A stretch of DNA of 35,879 nucleotides from Mycobacterium sp. IS-3022 (GCF_001500065.1 NZ_LQIN01000022.1:1-35879); one strand, 5' to 3'. Positions 17,502 to 26,641 are shown, numbered from the stretch's first letter. Numbers and translations are program-made. The notes: generated by a model from the letters alone, not told the origin.

Positions 17502-18676
17502 AGCTCGTACTCGGGCAGCTCGATGTCGTCACGAATTGCGCGCTGCACGACGAGATCTCCGAGGGGCCGAACGTTCACCGCCCGCATCGCCATGTTGCGC
17601 AGCCACACGCCGAGACCGGTTCGGGCGACGAAGAACGAGATGAATTTCGTTGCTCCGGCTTGCTTCTGGCCGATGAAGCGACGCAGCCGTGCCTCATATT
17701 CGGCGAACCCCCTGCCGATGTTCTCCGGGTTCCGCGCCAGCTCGCCGGCCAACACATACGCCTCGACCATCGCCAGGCCGGTACCTTCACCGGCCAGCAG
17801 CGACACGCACGCTGCGGCGTCACCGATGAGGGCGACGCGCCCCGCCGACCACCGGTCCATCCGGATTTGGCTGACGACGTCGAAATATATGTCGTCGACG
17901 CCGTCGAGGGCGTCGAGAATCTGAGAGCATTCCCAGCCGCCCCCGGCGAACTCCGCTCGCAGCAGCTTCTTGCTCGACTCCGCGTCGGGCGCAATCTGGG
18001 GATCCGACGAACGGAAGATGAACAGCACCAATGTGCGATCTCCATCGAGGGCGAATCTCCCGATCTGGCGGCCCGGCATGTTGTGGGTCACGTACACGAG
18101 CTCATCGCGCGGCCGATAGCCGTCGAGCACGCAGGCGGCCACTTGGCAGCCGAGATAGCGCACATAGGCAGACTCCGGCCCGAACACCAGGTTCCGGACA
18201 TTGGAGTGCAATCCGTCCGCACCGATGACCATGTCGAACGCACGCGCGCCTTCGCGCTCGAATTCCACCATCACACCGGTGGTGCGATCGTCGATGTCGC
18301 AGATGCTCTCGGAGAAGAGCATCTCGACGTGGTCCTCGACGCTGCGGTAGATCGCTGCTGCCAGGTCGCCGCGGGGCAGGCTGGTGTACCGGCCGAAGGT
18401 CGCCCGCCGGATCGGATCGACGTCGAAGCTCGCCGCGACGCGTCCATCCGCGCGGACTGCGCGAAGTTCGTCAACCTGGTAGCCGGCATCGAGGATGTCC
18501 TCTTCGAGGCCCATCTTTTGCGCGATGCGATAGCCGAGGCCCCAGAAATCGATCACATAGCCGCCGGTGCGAAAGCTCGACGCCTTCTCGATCAAGGTCA
18601 CCTCGTGCCCGGCGCGAAGCATCCAGTGGGCGAAGGCCGGGCCGGCGACCCCCGCGCCGCTGATCGCGACTTTCAC
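17498..18676 (-). CDS. FAD-dependent aromatic-ring-type monooxygenase
   Basis: This protein has 392 residues and is a class A flavoprotein monooxygenase (UbiH/PhzS/TetX type). The Rossmann GxGxxG site is at the very N-terminus (VAISGAGVAGPAFAHWML), the DG motif reads MVIGADGLHSNVR, and the second FAD motif reads RVALIGDAAACVSLLAGEGTGLAM (GD with downstream P-less variant). It would hydroxylate an aromatic substrate or inactivate a drug using NAD(P)H and O2. The start is corrected to GTG at 18676: AGGAGG (18683-18688, minus strand) lies six bases upstream, whereas an upstream ATG at 18700 would put that ribosome site inside the gene. It is translationally coupled to the MarR regulator. Confidence 0.88.
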   Translation of the reverse strand: MKVAISGAGVAGPAFAHWMLRAGHEVTLIEKASSFRTGGYVIDFWGLGYRIAQKMGLEEDILDAGYQVDELRAVRADGRVAASFDVDPIRRATFGRYTSLPRGDLAAAIYRSVEDHVEMLFSESICDIDDRTTGVMVEFEREGARAFDMVIGADGLHSNVRNLVFGPESAYVRYLGCQVAACVLDGYRPRDELVYVTHNMPGRQIGRFALDGDRTLVLFIFRSSDPQIAPDAESSKKLLRAEFAGGGWECSQILDALDGVDDIYFDVVSQIRMDRWSAGRVALIGDAAACVSLLAGEGTGLAMVEAYVLAGELARNPENIGRGFAEYEARLRRFIGQKQAGATKFISFFVARTGLGVWLRNMAMRAVNVRPLGDLVVQRAIRDDIELPEYEL

Positions 18677-18725
18677 CGACAACCTCCTTTGCACCGTCAT
18701 CGCGTGCCGAAGCTGCGGCGACGGG

Positions 18726-18772
18726 CTTATAGCCTAGGAAGTTCGTGCGGATTGCACAATGTGCGGTTAGCA
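18726..18772 (-). promoter_or_regulatory. Promoter and probable MarR operator of the monooxygenase operon
   Basis: On the minus strand TAGGCT (18731-18736) and TTGTGC (18754-18759) are spaced by 17 bases as -10 and -35; TATAAG (18726-18731) is an alternative -10. Over the -35 lies the palindrome GCACA-A-TGTGC (18754-18764), embedded in a direct repeat GTGCGGATTGCA (18745-18756) and GTGCGGTTAGCA (18761-18772), with 10 of 12 bases identical and a 16-base offset. It is a good site for the co-encoded MarR protein. Confidence 0.5.
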
Positions 18773-18827
18773 AGTATGGCCACCATGGGCCGCCGCGGGT
18801 GCTGAGCCGTGCAGTACCGTCGTCGAG

Positions 18828-19610
18828 GTGAATTTGGCCTACGACGACCGCGGCAGCGGTCCACCAGTCCTGTTCATCGCCGGCCACGGCGGCGCAGGCC
18901 GAACGTGGCACTTGCACCAGGTGCCCGAGTTCTTGCGCGCCGGCTATCGCTGCATCACCTTCGACAACCGCGGGGTGGGCGCCACCGAGAACGCCAACGG
19001 CTTCACCACGGAGACGATGGTGGCCGACACGGCGGCGCTGATCGAGAAGCTCGACGCGGCGCCGGTGCGCATCGTGTCCGTGTCGATGGGCTCGTTCATC
19101 GCCCAGGAGCTCATGGTGGCGCGCCCCGAACTCGTCGACCGCGCGGTGCTGATGGCCACCCGCGGCCGCGAGGACCGCACTCGCGAGTTCTTCCGCACCG
19201 CCGAGCGGGAACTCGTTGAGTCCGGTCTGACGCTGCCGCCGAAGTACGACGCGAAAACCCGGTTGCTGGAGAGCTTTTCGCCGGCCACGCTCAACGATGA
19301 CGCCAAGGTCCGCGACTGGATCGACATGTTCATCATGTGGCCCGCCAAGTCGACGCCCGGCGGGCGCACACAGCTCGGCATCAGCCCCCAGGGCAATCAT
19401 CTGCCGTCTTACCGAAGTATTACGGCGCCGACGCTCGTCATCGGCTTCTCCGACGACCTGGTGCTGCCGCCGCACCTGAGCCGCGAGGTCGCCGACGCCA
19501 TTCCGAACGGCCGTTTCCTGGAGATTGCGGACACCGGCCACCTCGGCTTTCTCGAACGACCCGACGCGGTCAACAAAGCGGCGCTGGATTTCCTCGCCGA
19601 TAGGCTGTAG
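18828..19610 (+). CDS. bpoC: Alpha/beta hydrolase, BpoC-like
   Basis: This protein has 260 residues and is an alpha/beta-hydrolase fold protein matching mycobacterial BpoC (Rv0554), annotated as a non-haem bromoperoxidase but more likely a serine hydrolase. The oxyanion region reads [13 protein letters not shown]. Nucleophile S86 lies in SVSMGSF, where the usual G-x-S-x-G elbow has Ser (S84) at the first glycine. The acid aspartate is in [12 protein letters not shown] and the histidine in [11 protein letters not shown]. In menaquinone gene clusters such a hydrolase is reminiscent of MenH, but its activity here is unproven. The GTG at 18828 is seven bases after TACCGT (18815-18820), without a ribosome site, fitting a leaderless mRNA. 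menD follows almost without a gap. Confidence 0.88.
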   Translation: MNLAYDDRGSGPPVLFIAGHGGAGRTWHLHQVPEFLRAGYRCITFDNRGVGATENANGFTTETMVADTAALIEKLDAAPVRIVSVSMGSFIAQELMVARPELVDRAVLMATRGREDRTREFFRTAERELVESGLTLPPKYDAKTRLLESFSPATLNDDAKVRDWIDMFIMWPAKSTPGGRTQLGISPQGNHLPSYRSITAPTLVIGFSDDLVLPPHLSREVADAIPNGRFLEIADTGHLGFLERPDAVNKAALDFLADRL

Positions 19611-19612
19611 TG

Positions 19613-21271
19613 GTGAACCCCTCGACCGCGCAGGCCCGCGTGGTCGTCGACGAACTGATTCGCGGCGGCGTACGCGACGTCGTGTTGTGCCCCGGTTCGC
19701 GCAACGCGCCACTCGCGTTCGCGCTGCAGGACGCCGACCGCGTCGGGCGGATCCGGCTGCACGTGCGAATCGACGAGCGCACCGCGGGTTTCCTGGCCAT
19801 CGGGTTGGCGGTCGCCGAACGCGCGCCCGTCTGTATCGCGATGACGTCGGGCACCGCGGTCGCGAACCTGGGGCCGGCGGTGGTCGAGGCGAACTATGCG
19901 CGGGTGCCGCTGGTCGTGCTCAGCGCCAACCGGCCGTACGAGTTGCTGGGCACCGGCGCGAACCAAACCTTCGAGCAGCTGGGTTACTTCGGCACGCAGG
20001 TGCGGGCGTCGATCAGCCTGGGGCTGGCAGAGGAAGCCCCTGAACGCCTCGACGAGCTGAACGCCCAATGGCGCTCGGCGGTGTGCCGGATACTGGTGGC
20101 CGCCAAGGGTTCTCGCACGGCGAACGCCGGTCCGGTGCAGTTCGACATCCCGCTGCGGGAACCGCTTGTGCCCGACGCCAGCGAGGCCAGGGAGTCGGGC
20201 GGCTATGTGCCGGAGGGCCGGCCGGGCGGCAAGCCGTGGACGTACACCCCGCCGGTGACGTTCGACCAGCCGCTCGACATCGACCTGACCCCGGACACCG
20301 TCGTGATCGCCGGACACGGCGCGGGTGAGCATCCGAACCTGGCGGCGCTGCCGACCGTCGCCGAACCCACGGCGCCGCCCGCCGACAACCCGCTGCACCC
20401 CTTCGCGCTGCGGCTGGTGCGTCCGAAGCAGGTCATCATGCTCGGCCGCCCGACGCTGCACCGACCGGTGTCGGCGCTGCTGGCCGATCCGTCGGTGCCG
20501 GTATACGCGCTCACGACCGGTCCCCGGTGGCCCGACGTGTCGGGGAACTCGCAAGCCACCGGGACCCGCGCCGTCACCGCGGGCGCGCCGGACCCGGCCT
20601 GGTTGGACCGCTGCGCCGAAGTGCACCGGCACGCAATGGCGGCGGTCCGTACGCAACTGAAGGCACATCCGCTCAAGACCGGCCTGCATGTGGCCGCGGC
20701 GGTGGCCGACGCCGTCCGGCCCGGCGATCAGCTGGTGTTGGGGGCGTCGAACCCGGTGCGCGACGCCGCGCTGGTCGGCTTGGACACCCACGGCGTCAAG
20801 GTGCGCTCGAACCGCGGCGTCGCGGGTATCGACGGCACGGTGTCGACGGCGATCGGGGCGGCCCTCGCGCACGAGCGGGCGGGTGAGGGCAGCGGGCCGA
20901 GGCGCACGATCGCGCTGCTCGGGGATCTGACGTTCGTGCACGACAGCTCGGGCCTGTTGATCGGGCCGACCGAGCCGACGCCGCGCAACCTGACCATCGT
21001 GGTGTCCAACGACAACGGCGGCGGGATCTTCGAACTGCTCGAGCAGGGCGATCCGAGGTTCTCCGACGTCTCGTCGCGGATCTTCGGCACCCCGCACGAC
21101 GTCGACGTCGGCGCGCTGTGCCGGGCGTATCACGTCGAGAGCCGCCAGCTCGAGGTCGACGACCTGGCCGCTGCGCTCGGCGAACCCTACGACGGCATGC
21201 GGGTGCTGGAGGTGAAGGCCGATCGGTCGTCGCTGCGCGCGCTGCACGCGTCGATCAAGGCAGCCCTGTGA
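19613..21271 (+). CDS. menD: 2-succinyl-5-enolpyruvyl-6-hydroxy-3-cyclohexene-1-carboxylate (SEPHCHC) synthase
   Basis: MenD joins isochorismate and 2-oxoglutarate (thiamine diphosphate-dependent, releasing CO2), the first committed step of menaquinone synthesis. This 552-residue protein reads very close to mycobacterial MenD: the N-terminal PYR domain with the catalytic glutamate in [10 protein letters not shown], then [16 protein letters not shown], and a C-terminal PP domain with the Mg/ThDP motif [13 protein letters not shown] through SNDNGGGIF. It is full length and intact. The start is GTG at 19613 (VNPST), two bases after the bpoC stop. A second GTG at 19610 overlaps that stop. TAGGCT (19601-19606) lies six bases before 19613, so a leaderless transcript is possible besides read-through from bpoC. 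The stop overlaps the tandem repeat that follows. Confidence 0.96.
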   Translation: MNPSTAQARVVVDELIRGGVRDVVLCPGSRNAPLAFALQDADRVGRIRLHVRIDERTAGFLAIGLAVAERAPVCIAMTSGTAVANLGPAVVEANYARVPLVVLSANRPYELLGTGANQTFEQLGYFGTQVRASISLGLAEEAPERLDELNAQWRSAVCRILVAAKGSRTANAGPVQFDIPLREPLVPDASEARESGGYVPEGRPGGKPWTYTPPVTFDQPLDIDLTPDTVVIAGHGAGEHPNLAALPTVAEPTAPPADNPLHPFALRLVRPKQVIMLGRPTLHRPVSALLADPSVPVYALTTGPRWPDVSGNSQATGTRAVTAGAPDPAWLDRCAEVHRHAMAAVRTQLKAHPLKTGLHVAAAVADAVRPGDQLVLGASNPVRDAALVGLDTHGVKVRSNRGVAGIDGTVSTAIGAALAHERAGEGSGPRRTIALLGDLTFVHDSSGLLIGPTEPTPRNLTIVVSNDNGGGIFELLEQGDPRFSDVSSRIFGTPHDVDVGALCRAYHVESRQLEVDDLAAALGEPYDGMRVLEVKADRSSLRALHASIKAAL

Positions 21272-21375
21272 GCGGAGCGAACGAGACTGCTTCTGTGAGC
21301 GGAGCGAACGAGACTGCTTCTGCGAGCGGAGCGAACGAGACTGCTTCTGTGAGCGGAGCGAAACAGACCGCTTCT
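21268..21375 (+). repeat. Four tandem copies of a 27-bp unit between menD and the DUF3592 gene
   Basis: Units are 21268-21294, 21295-21321, 21322-21348 and 21349-21375. Each begins GTGAGCGGAGCG and ends GCTTCT. Units 1 and 2 are identical. Unit 3 differs only in GCG for GTG, and unit 4 differs at three bases (AAC-GAG-ACT becomes AAA-CAG-ACC). A fifth partial unit (GTGAGC) starts at 21376. Units are a multiple of three and open in frame with the DUF3592 gene, reading (V/A)SGANETAS. The first GTG overlaps the menD stop. Confidence 0.95.
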
Positions 21376-21393
21376 GTGAGCAGGACGGTAGAC

Positions 21394-21900
21394 ATGGGCC
21401 GCTTGACGAAACCGATCCGGTGGGTGCGCCGCTTCCTTCCCCGGCTCACGGCCGACCCGACCGAGACGCGGCGGCAGCGGGTGTTCCGTCGGGTCCGCAT
21501 CGGGATCGTCATCCTCGGGTGTCTGGTGACGTTGCAGTCGGTGCTGATGGTGCTGGGGGCGTGGCGAAACGACCGGCAGATCGAACGCCATCTCGGGGTG
21601 GCCGAGGCGACCGTGCTCAGCGCCGGACCGCGCCGGTCGACGATCGAGTTCGTCACTCCCGACCGTGTGACGTACCGCCCGGAGCTGGGTGTGCTGTACC
21701 CGTCGGAACTCGAGACCGGGATGAACATCTACGTCGAATACGACGTCAACAACCCGGATCTCGTTCGTGTGCAGCATCGCAACGCCGCGTTGGCGATCAT
21801 CCCGGCGAGTTCGATCGCGGTGGTCGGCTGGTTGATCGCCGGCGTCGCGCTGGCCGGCGTGACGCTCGTCGAGCGCCGAATGTCCGCGCGCAGCCCCTGA
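21394..21900 (+). CDS. DUF3592-like membrane protein (Rv0556-type)
   Basis: This protein has 168 residues from the ATG at 21394. A basic N-terminus (TKPIRWVRRFLPRL) is followed by TM1 (IGIVILGCLVTLQSVLMVLG), a beta-rich loop of about 80 residues with VTYRPELGVLYPSELETG and VEYDVNNPDLVRV (typical of DUF3592), and TM2 (IIPASSIAVVGWLIAGVALAG). Function is unknown; it is the conserved neighbour of menD in mycobacteria. The start is uncertain: GTG at 21268 overlapping the menD stop would add the four repeat units (210 residues), and GTG at 21376 is also possible. ATG 21394 is favoured because it gives a length near the M. tuberculosis protein as I recall it and because AGGACGG stands upstream. Confidence 0.8.
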   Translation: MGRLTKPIRWVRRFLPRLTADPTETRRQRVFRRVRIGIVILGCLVTLQSVLMVLGAWRNDRQIERHLGVAEATVLSAGPRRSTIEFVTPDRVTYRPELGVLYPSELETGMNIYVEYDVNNPDLVRVQHRNAALAIIPASSIAVVGWLIAGVALAGVTLVERRMSARSP

Positions 21901-21917
21901 ACTTTTTCGCGAACAGC

Positions 21918-21959
21918 CGCAAAGTGCCCGAAAACCGCCGCGGAAAAGGACACTTTCCG
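21918..21959. terminator. Nested stem structure between convergent genes
   Basis: CGCAAAGTGCCC (21918-21929) and GGACACTTTCCG (21948-21959) pair at 10 of 12 positions. Within them CCG (935-937) faces CGG (941-943), each flanked by A-runs. It lies in the 98-base gap between the stops of the DUF3592 gene and the minus-strand lipoprotein gene, suiting a bidirectional terminator. The rest of the gap shows nothing further. Confidence 0.5.
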
Positions 21960-21998
21960 TTCCCCTACCTTCGGTGTGGGCCCAGCCGGCCGGGAAAT

Positions 21999-22670
21999 TC
22001 AGGACTGGATGAGCTTGTCGAGCCAGTCGTTGTCGTAGATGTCGATCTTTTCATCGGCCGCGGGGTCGTAGACCGTCGGTGTGCCGGTCGCGAGCGGGTC
22101 GACCTCGAACAGGTAGCCGAAGTTGCTCTCGTCCATCTCGACGATGTTCACCGCCGAGCCGCCACCGGCGACCCGCTGGACGACCTCGTCGGGCATACCC
22201 GCCGACCGGGCCATGTCGGCCATCTCGTCGTCGCTGGGGCCTCGCCCGCCGGGATCCTGGTTGGCCCACAGCTCTTCGACGAAGCGTTGGAACTGCGTGC
22301 CCGTCGCGCCGCCTTCGGTGGCGAGGAACAGCGCATTGCTCACCCGCGCCGAATGACCGTCGGTCACCTCGTCGAGGAAGATCAGCGGCCGGTAGGTGAC
22401 CTCGAGCTGGCCGACACCGATGTAGTAGGCCAGCTGATCGCCGAAATCGGCTTGCAGGTCAGCGCAATGGGTGCATTGGGGCTCGGTGAAGATCTCGATC
22501 CGCACCGGGGCGTCGGCGAACCCGGCGACGATGCCGTACCCGTCTTCGCTGACCGTCAGCGGGGGCTGGTCGGGATGGCGCTGCGCGGTGCCGGCGACCT
22601 GTTTGGTGCAACCCACCGCGGCGAGTAACGCGGACAGCGCCAGAACCGCCGCGATTCGGGATATCCGCAT
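21999..22670 (-). CDS. Lipoprotein with thioredoxin-like (DsbA-type) domain
   Basis: This protein has 223 residues. The ATG at 22670 starts a lipoprotein signal peptide (MRISRIAAVLALSALLAAV) with lipobox LAAVGC, so the mature protein would be lipid-anchored outside the cytoplasmic membrane at Cys20 or 21. The mature domain is a DsbA-like thioredoxin fold: VRIEIFTEPQCTHCADLQADF carries a C-x-x-C pair (CTHC), and GTPTVYDP gives the cis-Pro loop. It probably oxidises or isomerises disulfides in exported proteins. An upstream open frame to 22817 is ignored because GAAGGGG stands just before 22670 and the signal peptide begins there. It lies between menD/DUF3592 and mgtA on the opposite strand; I recall no such gene at this place in M. 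tuberculosis. Confidence 0.87.
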   Translation of the reverse strand: MRISRIAAVLALSALLAAVGCTKQVAGTAQRHPDQPPLTVSEDGYGIVAGFADAPVRIEIFTEPQCTHCADLQADFGDQLAYYIGVGQLEVTYRPLIFLDEVTDGHSARVSNALFLATEGGATGTQFQRFVEELWANQDPGGRGPSDDEMADMARSAGMPDEVVQRVAGGGSAVNIVEMDESNFGYLFEVDPLATGTPTVYDPAADEKIDIYDNDWLDKLIQS

Positions 22671-22804
22671 GTCAACCGCCCCTTCCCTGGTGCGCAGGAT
22701 ACTCGACGGCAACGCTACGCAGCGCTCGTTGAGCGCACGAGTTCTTCGCATGCCATCTTCCTGACGGCAACCTTCGCGACACGCTTCGCTGAGAGTATTC
22801 GGGC

Positions 22805-23932
22805 GTGCGCGTTGCAATCGTCGCAGAGTCCTTCCTCCCGAATGTCAACGGCGTCACCAACTCGGTGCTGCGGGTGATCGAGCATCTCCGCCGCACCGGA
22901 CACGAAGCACTCGTCATCGCTCCCGACACGCCCCGCGGAGAACCGCCCGCCGACCGGGTGCACGACGGCGTCCGCGTACATCGGGTGCCGTCGCGGATGT
23001 TCCCCAAGATCACGTCATTGCCCCTCGGCGTGCCGCGGCCCCGGATGCTCGGCGTGCTAAGGGGATTCGACCCCGATGTGGTACATCTGGCGTCGCCGGC
23101 GTTGCTCGGCTACGGCGGTTTGCACGCCGCGCGTCACCTCGGTGTCCCAACCGTCGCCGTATTTCAGACCGACGTCGCGGGTTTCGCCGAGAGTTATGGC
23201 GTCGGCTTCAGCGCGCGCGCCGCATGGGCATGGACCCGCCATCTGCACAGCCGCGCCGACCGCACCCTGGCGCCGTCGACCGCCGCGATGGAAAACCTGA
23301 TGGCCCACCGCGTTCCGCGAGTTCACAAGTGGGCTCGCGGTGTCGACATCACCGGCTTCGCGCCCTCGGCCCGCGACGACGGCCTACGGCGGCAATGGTC
23401 ACCCGCCGGCAAGCCGGTCGTCGGCTTCGTCGGCAGGCTGGCTCCGGAGAAGCATGTCGAGCGGCTGGCGGGTCTGGCGAGGCGCGACGACCTGCAACTG
23501 GTGATCGTCGGCGACGGCGTCGACGCGACCAAGCTCCAAAGTCTCATGCCGACAGCCGTTTTCACCGGTGCGTTGTACGGCCGGGAACTGGCCAGGGCGT
23601 ACGCCAGCATGGACGTGTTCGTGCATCCGGGCGAGCACGAGACGTTCTGTCAGGCCGTGCAGGAGGCGATGGCTTCGGGCCTGCCGGTGATCGCGCCGAA
23701 CGCCGGCGGCCCCCGCGACCTCGTCGCCCCCTACCGCACCGGCCTGCTGCTGGCGGTCGACGAGTTCGAGGCGCGACTGTCGCAGTCCGTCGATCATCTG
23801 ATCTCTGAGCGGCAACGGTATTCGCCGGCCGCGCGCCGCAGCGTGCTCAACCGGACGTGGCCGACAATCTGCGACGAACTGCTCGGCCACTACGAGGACG
23901 TGATCGGCCGGCGCAGGCACCTCGCCGCCTGA
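22805..23932 (+). CDS. mgtA: GDP-mannose-dependent alpha-mannosyltransferase
   Basis: This protein has 375 residues and is a GT-B, GT4-family glycosyltransferase. It matches Rv0557 (MgtA, formerly called PimB), which transfers mannose from GDP-mannose to a glucuronosyl-diacylglycerol lipid in envelope glycolipid synthesis at the inner face of the membrane. The acceptor side starts with [21 protein letters not shown]; the donor side has [17 protein letters not shown] and the E-x7-E element in [16 protein letters not shown] followed by [10 protein letters not shown]. All elements are intact. The start is GTG at 22805. An AT-rich TATT (22796-22799) lies just upstream and no ribosome site is present, so a leaderless mRNA is possible although the hexamer is poor. 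It is divergent from the thioredoxin-like lipoprotein. Confidence 0.92.
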   Translation: MRVAIVAESFLPNVNGVTNSVLRVIEHLRRTGHEALVIAPDTPRGEPPADRVHDGVRVHRVPSRMFPKITSLPLGVPRPRMLGVLRGFDPDVVHLASPALLGYGGLHAARHLGVPTVAVFQTDVAGFAESYGVGFSARAAWAWTRHLHSRADRTLAPSTAAMENLMAHRVPRVHKWARGVDITGFAPSARDDGLRRQWSPAGKPVVGFVGRLAPEKHVERLAGLARRDDLQLVIVGDGVDATKLQSLMPTAVFTGALYGRELARAYASMDVFVHPGEHETFCQAVQEAMASGLPVIAPNAGGPRDLVAPYRTGLLLAVDEFEARLSQSVDHLISERQRYSPAARRSVLNRTWPTICDELLGHYEDVIGRRRHLAA

Positions 23933-23938
23933 CCCCCT

Positions 23939-24005
23939 TCCGCGAGCGACCGTGTCTGTCCACCGACACGCCGCACATTGGCGTGCAAACGCGGTCGCTC
24001 GCGGA
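23939..24005. repeat. 14-bp perfect inverted repeat enclosing two hairpins (mgtA-menG spacer)
   Basis: TCCGCGAGCGACCG (23939-23952) and CGGTCGCTCGCGGA (23992-24005) are perfect complements with a 39-base interior. Inside, CGTGTC (23951-23956) can pair with GACACG (23965-23970), and CACGCC (23967-23972) with GGCGTG (23980-23985). The two inner hairpins share a few bases and so compete. There is no T-run. It starts six bases after the mgtA stop and ends just before the menG promoter, so it may terminate or stabilise the mgtA transcript. Confidence 0.75.
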
Positions 24006-24035
24006 GAGGGAACGGGCACGGCTACGGTGAAACTC

Positions 24036-24728
24036 ATGAGCCGCGCAACCTTGGCGAAGGACCCACACGATGTGGCATCGATGTTCGACGCGGTGGCCCG
24101 GCGCTACGACCTGACCAATACCGTGATGTCGCTGGGCCAGGATCGGTTCTGGCGGCGGGCGACGCGCGAGGCGCTGCGTATCGGGCCGGGGGACAAGGTG
24201 CTCGACCTCGCGGCGGGGACCGCGGTGTCGACGGTCGAATTGGCCGCCTCGGGCGCGTGGTGCGTGGCGGCGGACTTCTCCGTCGGCATGCTGTCCGCAG
24301 GGAGCGCCCGCGACGTGCCGAAGGTGGCAGGCGACGCGACGCGACTGCCGTTCGCGGACGGCGTTTTCGACGCGGTGACGATCAGTTTCGGGCTGCGCAA
24401 CGTCGTCGACCACACCGCGGGTCTTCGCGAGATGGCGCGTGTCACCCGCCCCGGCGGCCGGCTGGTGGTGTGCGAGTTCTCCACGCCGACGAACCGCGTG
24501 TTCGCGACGGCGTACAAGGAGTACCTCATGCAGGCGCTGCCGCGGATCGCCCGGGCGGTGTCGTCGAATCCGGAGGCCTACGTCTACCTCGCCGAGTCGA
24601 TTCGTGCCTGGCCCGACCAGGCGCAGCTGGCGCGTCAGATCTCCGGTGCCGGCTGGTCGGGGGTGCGCTGGCGCAACCTGACCGGCGGCATCGTCGCGTT
24701 GCACGCGGCCACCAAGCCGCTGAACTGA
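24036..24728 (+). CDS. menG: Demethylmenaquinone methyltransferase
   Basis: This protein has 230 residues and is a SAM-dependent C-methyltransferase of the UbiE/COQ5 family, doing the ring methylation of demethylmenaquinone. It is very close to Rv0558 (also called ubiE or menH). Motifs: [23 protein letters not shown] site [42 protein letters not shown] and the C-terminal [12 protein letters not shown]. It is intact. The ATG at 24036 is chosen over an upstream frame (to 23952) that crosses the inverted repeat. TACGGT (24023-24028) lies seven bases before it and no ribosome site is seen, as in a leaderless mRNA. It works with menC, menD, grcC1 and menJ in this window. Confidence 0.95.
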   Translation: MSRATLAKDPHDVASMFDAVARRYDLTNTVMSLGQDRFWRRATREALRIGPGDKVLDLAAGTAVSTVELAASGAWCVAADFSVGMLSAGSARDVPKVAGDATRLPFADGVFDAVTISFGLRNVVDHTAGLREMARVTRPGGRLVVCEFSTPTNRVFATAYKEYLMQALPRIARAVSSNPEAYVYLAESIRAWPDQAQLARQISGAGWSGVRWRNLTGGIVALHAATKPLN

Positions 24729-24850
24729 CGACTCAACCGACAACTTCGTCCCGCTGAAACCGGTGTCACCCGGCGTGTCGTACGACGCAGTCGTGAGAAT
24801 CGCCGTTAACTTATTGCTTCGACGGGGTCCGCGAACAAGGCGGTGGCGGG

Positions 24851-26629
24851 ATGTCGGGTGGCGGCGAATCGCGACGGTTGTCGCGCCGGACGTTCGTGAT
24901 GGGCACGGCCACCGCGGCGGCCCTGATGGCGATACCGCCGACCGCCCGCGCGGCGCCCGGCAAGTCGGTCGCGGTCTTCGGCGCCGGGATCGCGGGACTG
25001 ACTGCCGCACACGAACTCGTCGAGCGCGGCTACAGCGTCACGGTGTATGAGCGCAAGGCGCTCGGCGGTAAGGCCAGGTCCATTCCGGTGCCGAACTCCG
25101 GCTCGACACCGCTGCCCGCCGAGCACGGTTTCCGGTTCTTCCCCGGCTTCTATCGCAACGTCACCGACACGATGCGTCGGGTTCCGTTTCCTGGCAACGC
25201 CAATGGCGCCTGGGACAACCTGACCCGGGCGACGTCGTATCTGCATTCCGGGCTCGGGCGTCACGATCTGACGATCCCGCTGCCGTTCCCATTGCCCATG
25301 ATCCCGAATCCGATCACGCCGAAGGCGTTCATCGACTCGGTGGCCACCGTCTTCGAAACGCTGTTCCGGTTGCCGCCATGGGAAGCCATCTACGCCGCAC
25401 AGAAACTCGCCGTCTACGTCACCAGCAGCACCGAACGCAAACTCGGCCAGTGGGAGCACATGACGTGGGAGGACTACATCGGCGCGAACAAGAAGTCCGC
25501 CGAATACAACCGCTATCTCGCCGACGGCATCATTCGCAACCTCGCGGCATCGAAATCCAAAGACGCCAGCGCACATTCGATCGGTTTGGTCGGTGAGGCA
25601 TCGGTCTGGTCGATCCTGCTGTTCGGAAACGACTCCGACAACAAGGGATTCGACCGGGTGCTCAACGGCCCGACGAGCTCGCAGTGGCTCGACCCCTGGG
25701 TGGAGTACCTACGCGAGCAGGGCGTGACGTTCCGCATCGGCCAGGCACTCGCGCGGCTCACCGCCGACGGCAAGCACATTCAGGCGGCGACCGTGGTCAG
25801 CGACAGCGGGGTACCGCAACAGGTCACCGCCGACTGGTACGTCTCGGCAATCCCATGCGAGAAACTGGCCGCGGTGCTGACGCCGGACCTACTCGAGGCC
25901 GACCCGCAACTGGCCAACATCGCGCTGCTGCGCACCGAGTGGATGAACGGGCTGATGTTCTACCTCAAGGAGCGCGTCGACGTGACGAAGGGACATGTGA
26001 ACTACGTCGACTCCGGTTGGGCGATCACGTCGATCAGCGAAGAGCAGTTCTGGAAGAAGAGCCTGACGACGTACGGCGACGGCACGGTCAAAGAGTGCCT
26101 GTCGGCGATCATTTCGGACTGGAGCACACCGGGCAACTTCAACCGCAGAAGCGCCCGCGACTGCACCCCGCGAGAGATCGCCAAGGAGGCCTGGGCACAG
26201 ATCACGGCCCATCTCAACGACACCGACAAGGTCGTCGACGACGACATGGTGCACTCCTGGTTCCTGGACCCCGCGATCATCGACCCGGGTACGCCCGATG
26301 TGCGCAACGACGAACCGCTGTTCATCCAGGATCCCGGGTCATGGAACCGTCGTCCGACCGCGGTCACCGGCATCGACAATCTCTTTCTCGCCGGCGAGTG
26401 GATCAAGACCGACCAGAACGTCACCACCATGGAAGGTGCCAACGAGGGCGGCCGCTATGCCGCCAACGGCGTGCTGCAGGCCTCGGGCTACAACGGCGAC
26501 ATGGTGAAGATCGTCGAGTTGTTCCAGGCGCCGTGGTGGATGCCGTTCAAGAACGCCGATCGCGCCCGCTATCGCGCCGGCCTGCCGCATCTGCTCGACA
26601 TCGTCGACACGCGCTGGCCCGGTCGATGA
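24851..26629 (+). CDS. Tat-exported FAD oxidoreductase (hydroxysqualene dehydroxylase / phytoene desaturase-like)
   Basis: This protein has 592 residues. A Tat signal opens the protein (S-R-R-T-F-V at residues 11-16, hydrophobic ATAAALMAIPP, cleavage near A34-A35), so it would be exported folded with FAD bound. The Rossmann motif GAGIAG is at residues 44-49 with E67 at the end of beta-2 (VTVYERKALGGKARS, NAD_binding_8). The C-terminal FAD motif is LFLAGEWIKTDQNVTTMEGANEGG, as in amine-oxidase-like desaturases and HpnE. Substrates in this family are isoprenoid lipids, but this one is not known. The ribosome site is weak (AAGGCGG). No hopanoid or carotenoid genes are nearby. The upstream 120-base gap holds a TAACTT (about 24806) that could serve as -10. 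Confidence 0.82.
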   Translation: MSGGGESRRLSRRTFVMGTATAAALMAIPPTARAAPGKSVAVFGAGIAGLTAAHELVERGYSVTVYERKALGGKARSIPVPNSGSTPLPAEHGFRFFPGFYRNVTDTMRRVPFPGNANGAWDNLTRATSYLHSGLGRHDLTIPLPFPLPMIPNPITPKAFIDSVATVFETLFRLPPWEAIYAAQKLAVYVTSSTERKLGQWEHMTWEDYIGANKKSAEYNRYLADGIIRNLAASKSKDASAHSIGLVGEASVWSILLFGNDSDNKGFDRVLNGPTSSQWLDPWVEYLREQGVTFRIGQALARLTADGKHIQAATVVSDSGVPQQVTADWYVSAIPCEKLAAVLTPDLLEADPQLANIALLRTEWMNGLMFYLKERVDVTKGHVNYVDSGWAITSISEEQFWKKSLTTYGDGTVKECLSAIISDWSTPGNFNRRSARDCTPREIAKEAWAQITAHLNDTDKVVDDDMVHSWFLDPAIIDPGTPDVRNDEPLFIQDPGSWNRRPTAVTGIDNLFLAGEWIKTDQNVTTMEGANEGGRYAANGVLQASGYNGDMVKIVELFQAPWWMPFKNADRARYRAGLPHLLDIVDTRWPGR

Positions 26630-26641
26630 GGGACCGACCTG

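Noticed and set aside
22796..22804. mgtA as a further strict leaderless case
   Set aside because: The hexamer before GTG 22805 (TATTCG) does not end in T and shifting it shortens the spacing to five bases, so it was left out of the list.
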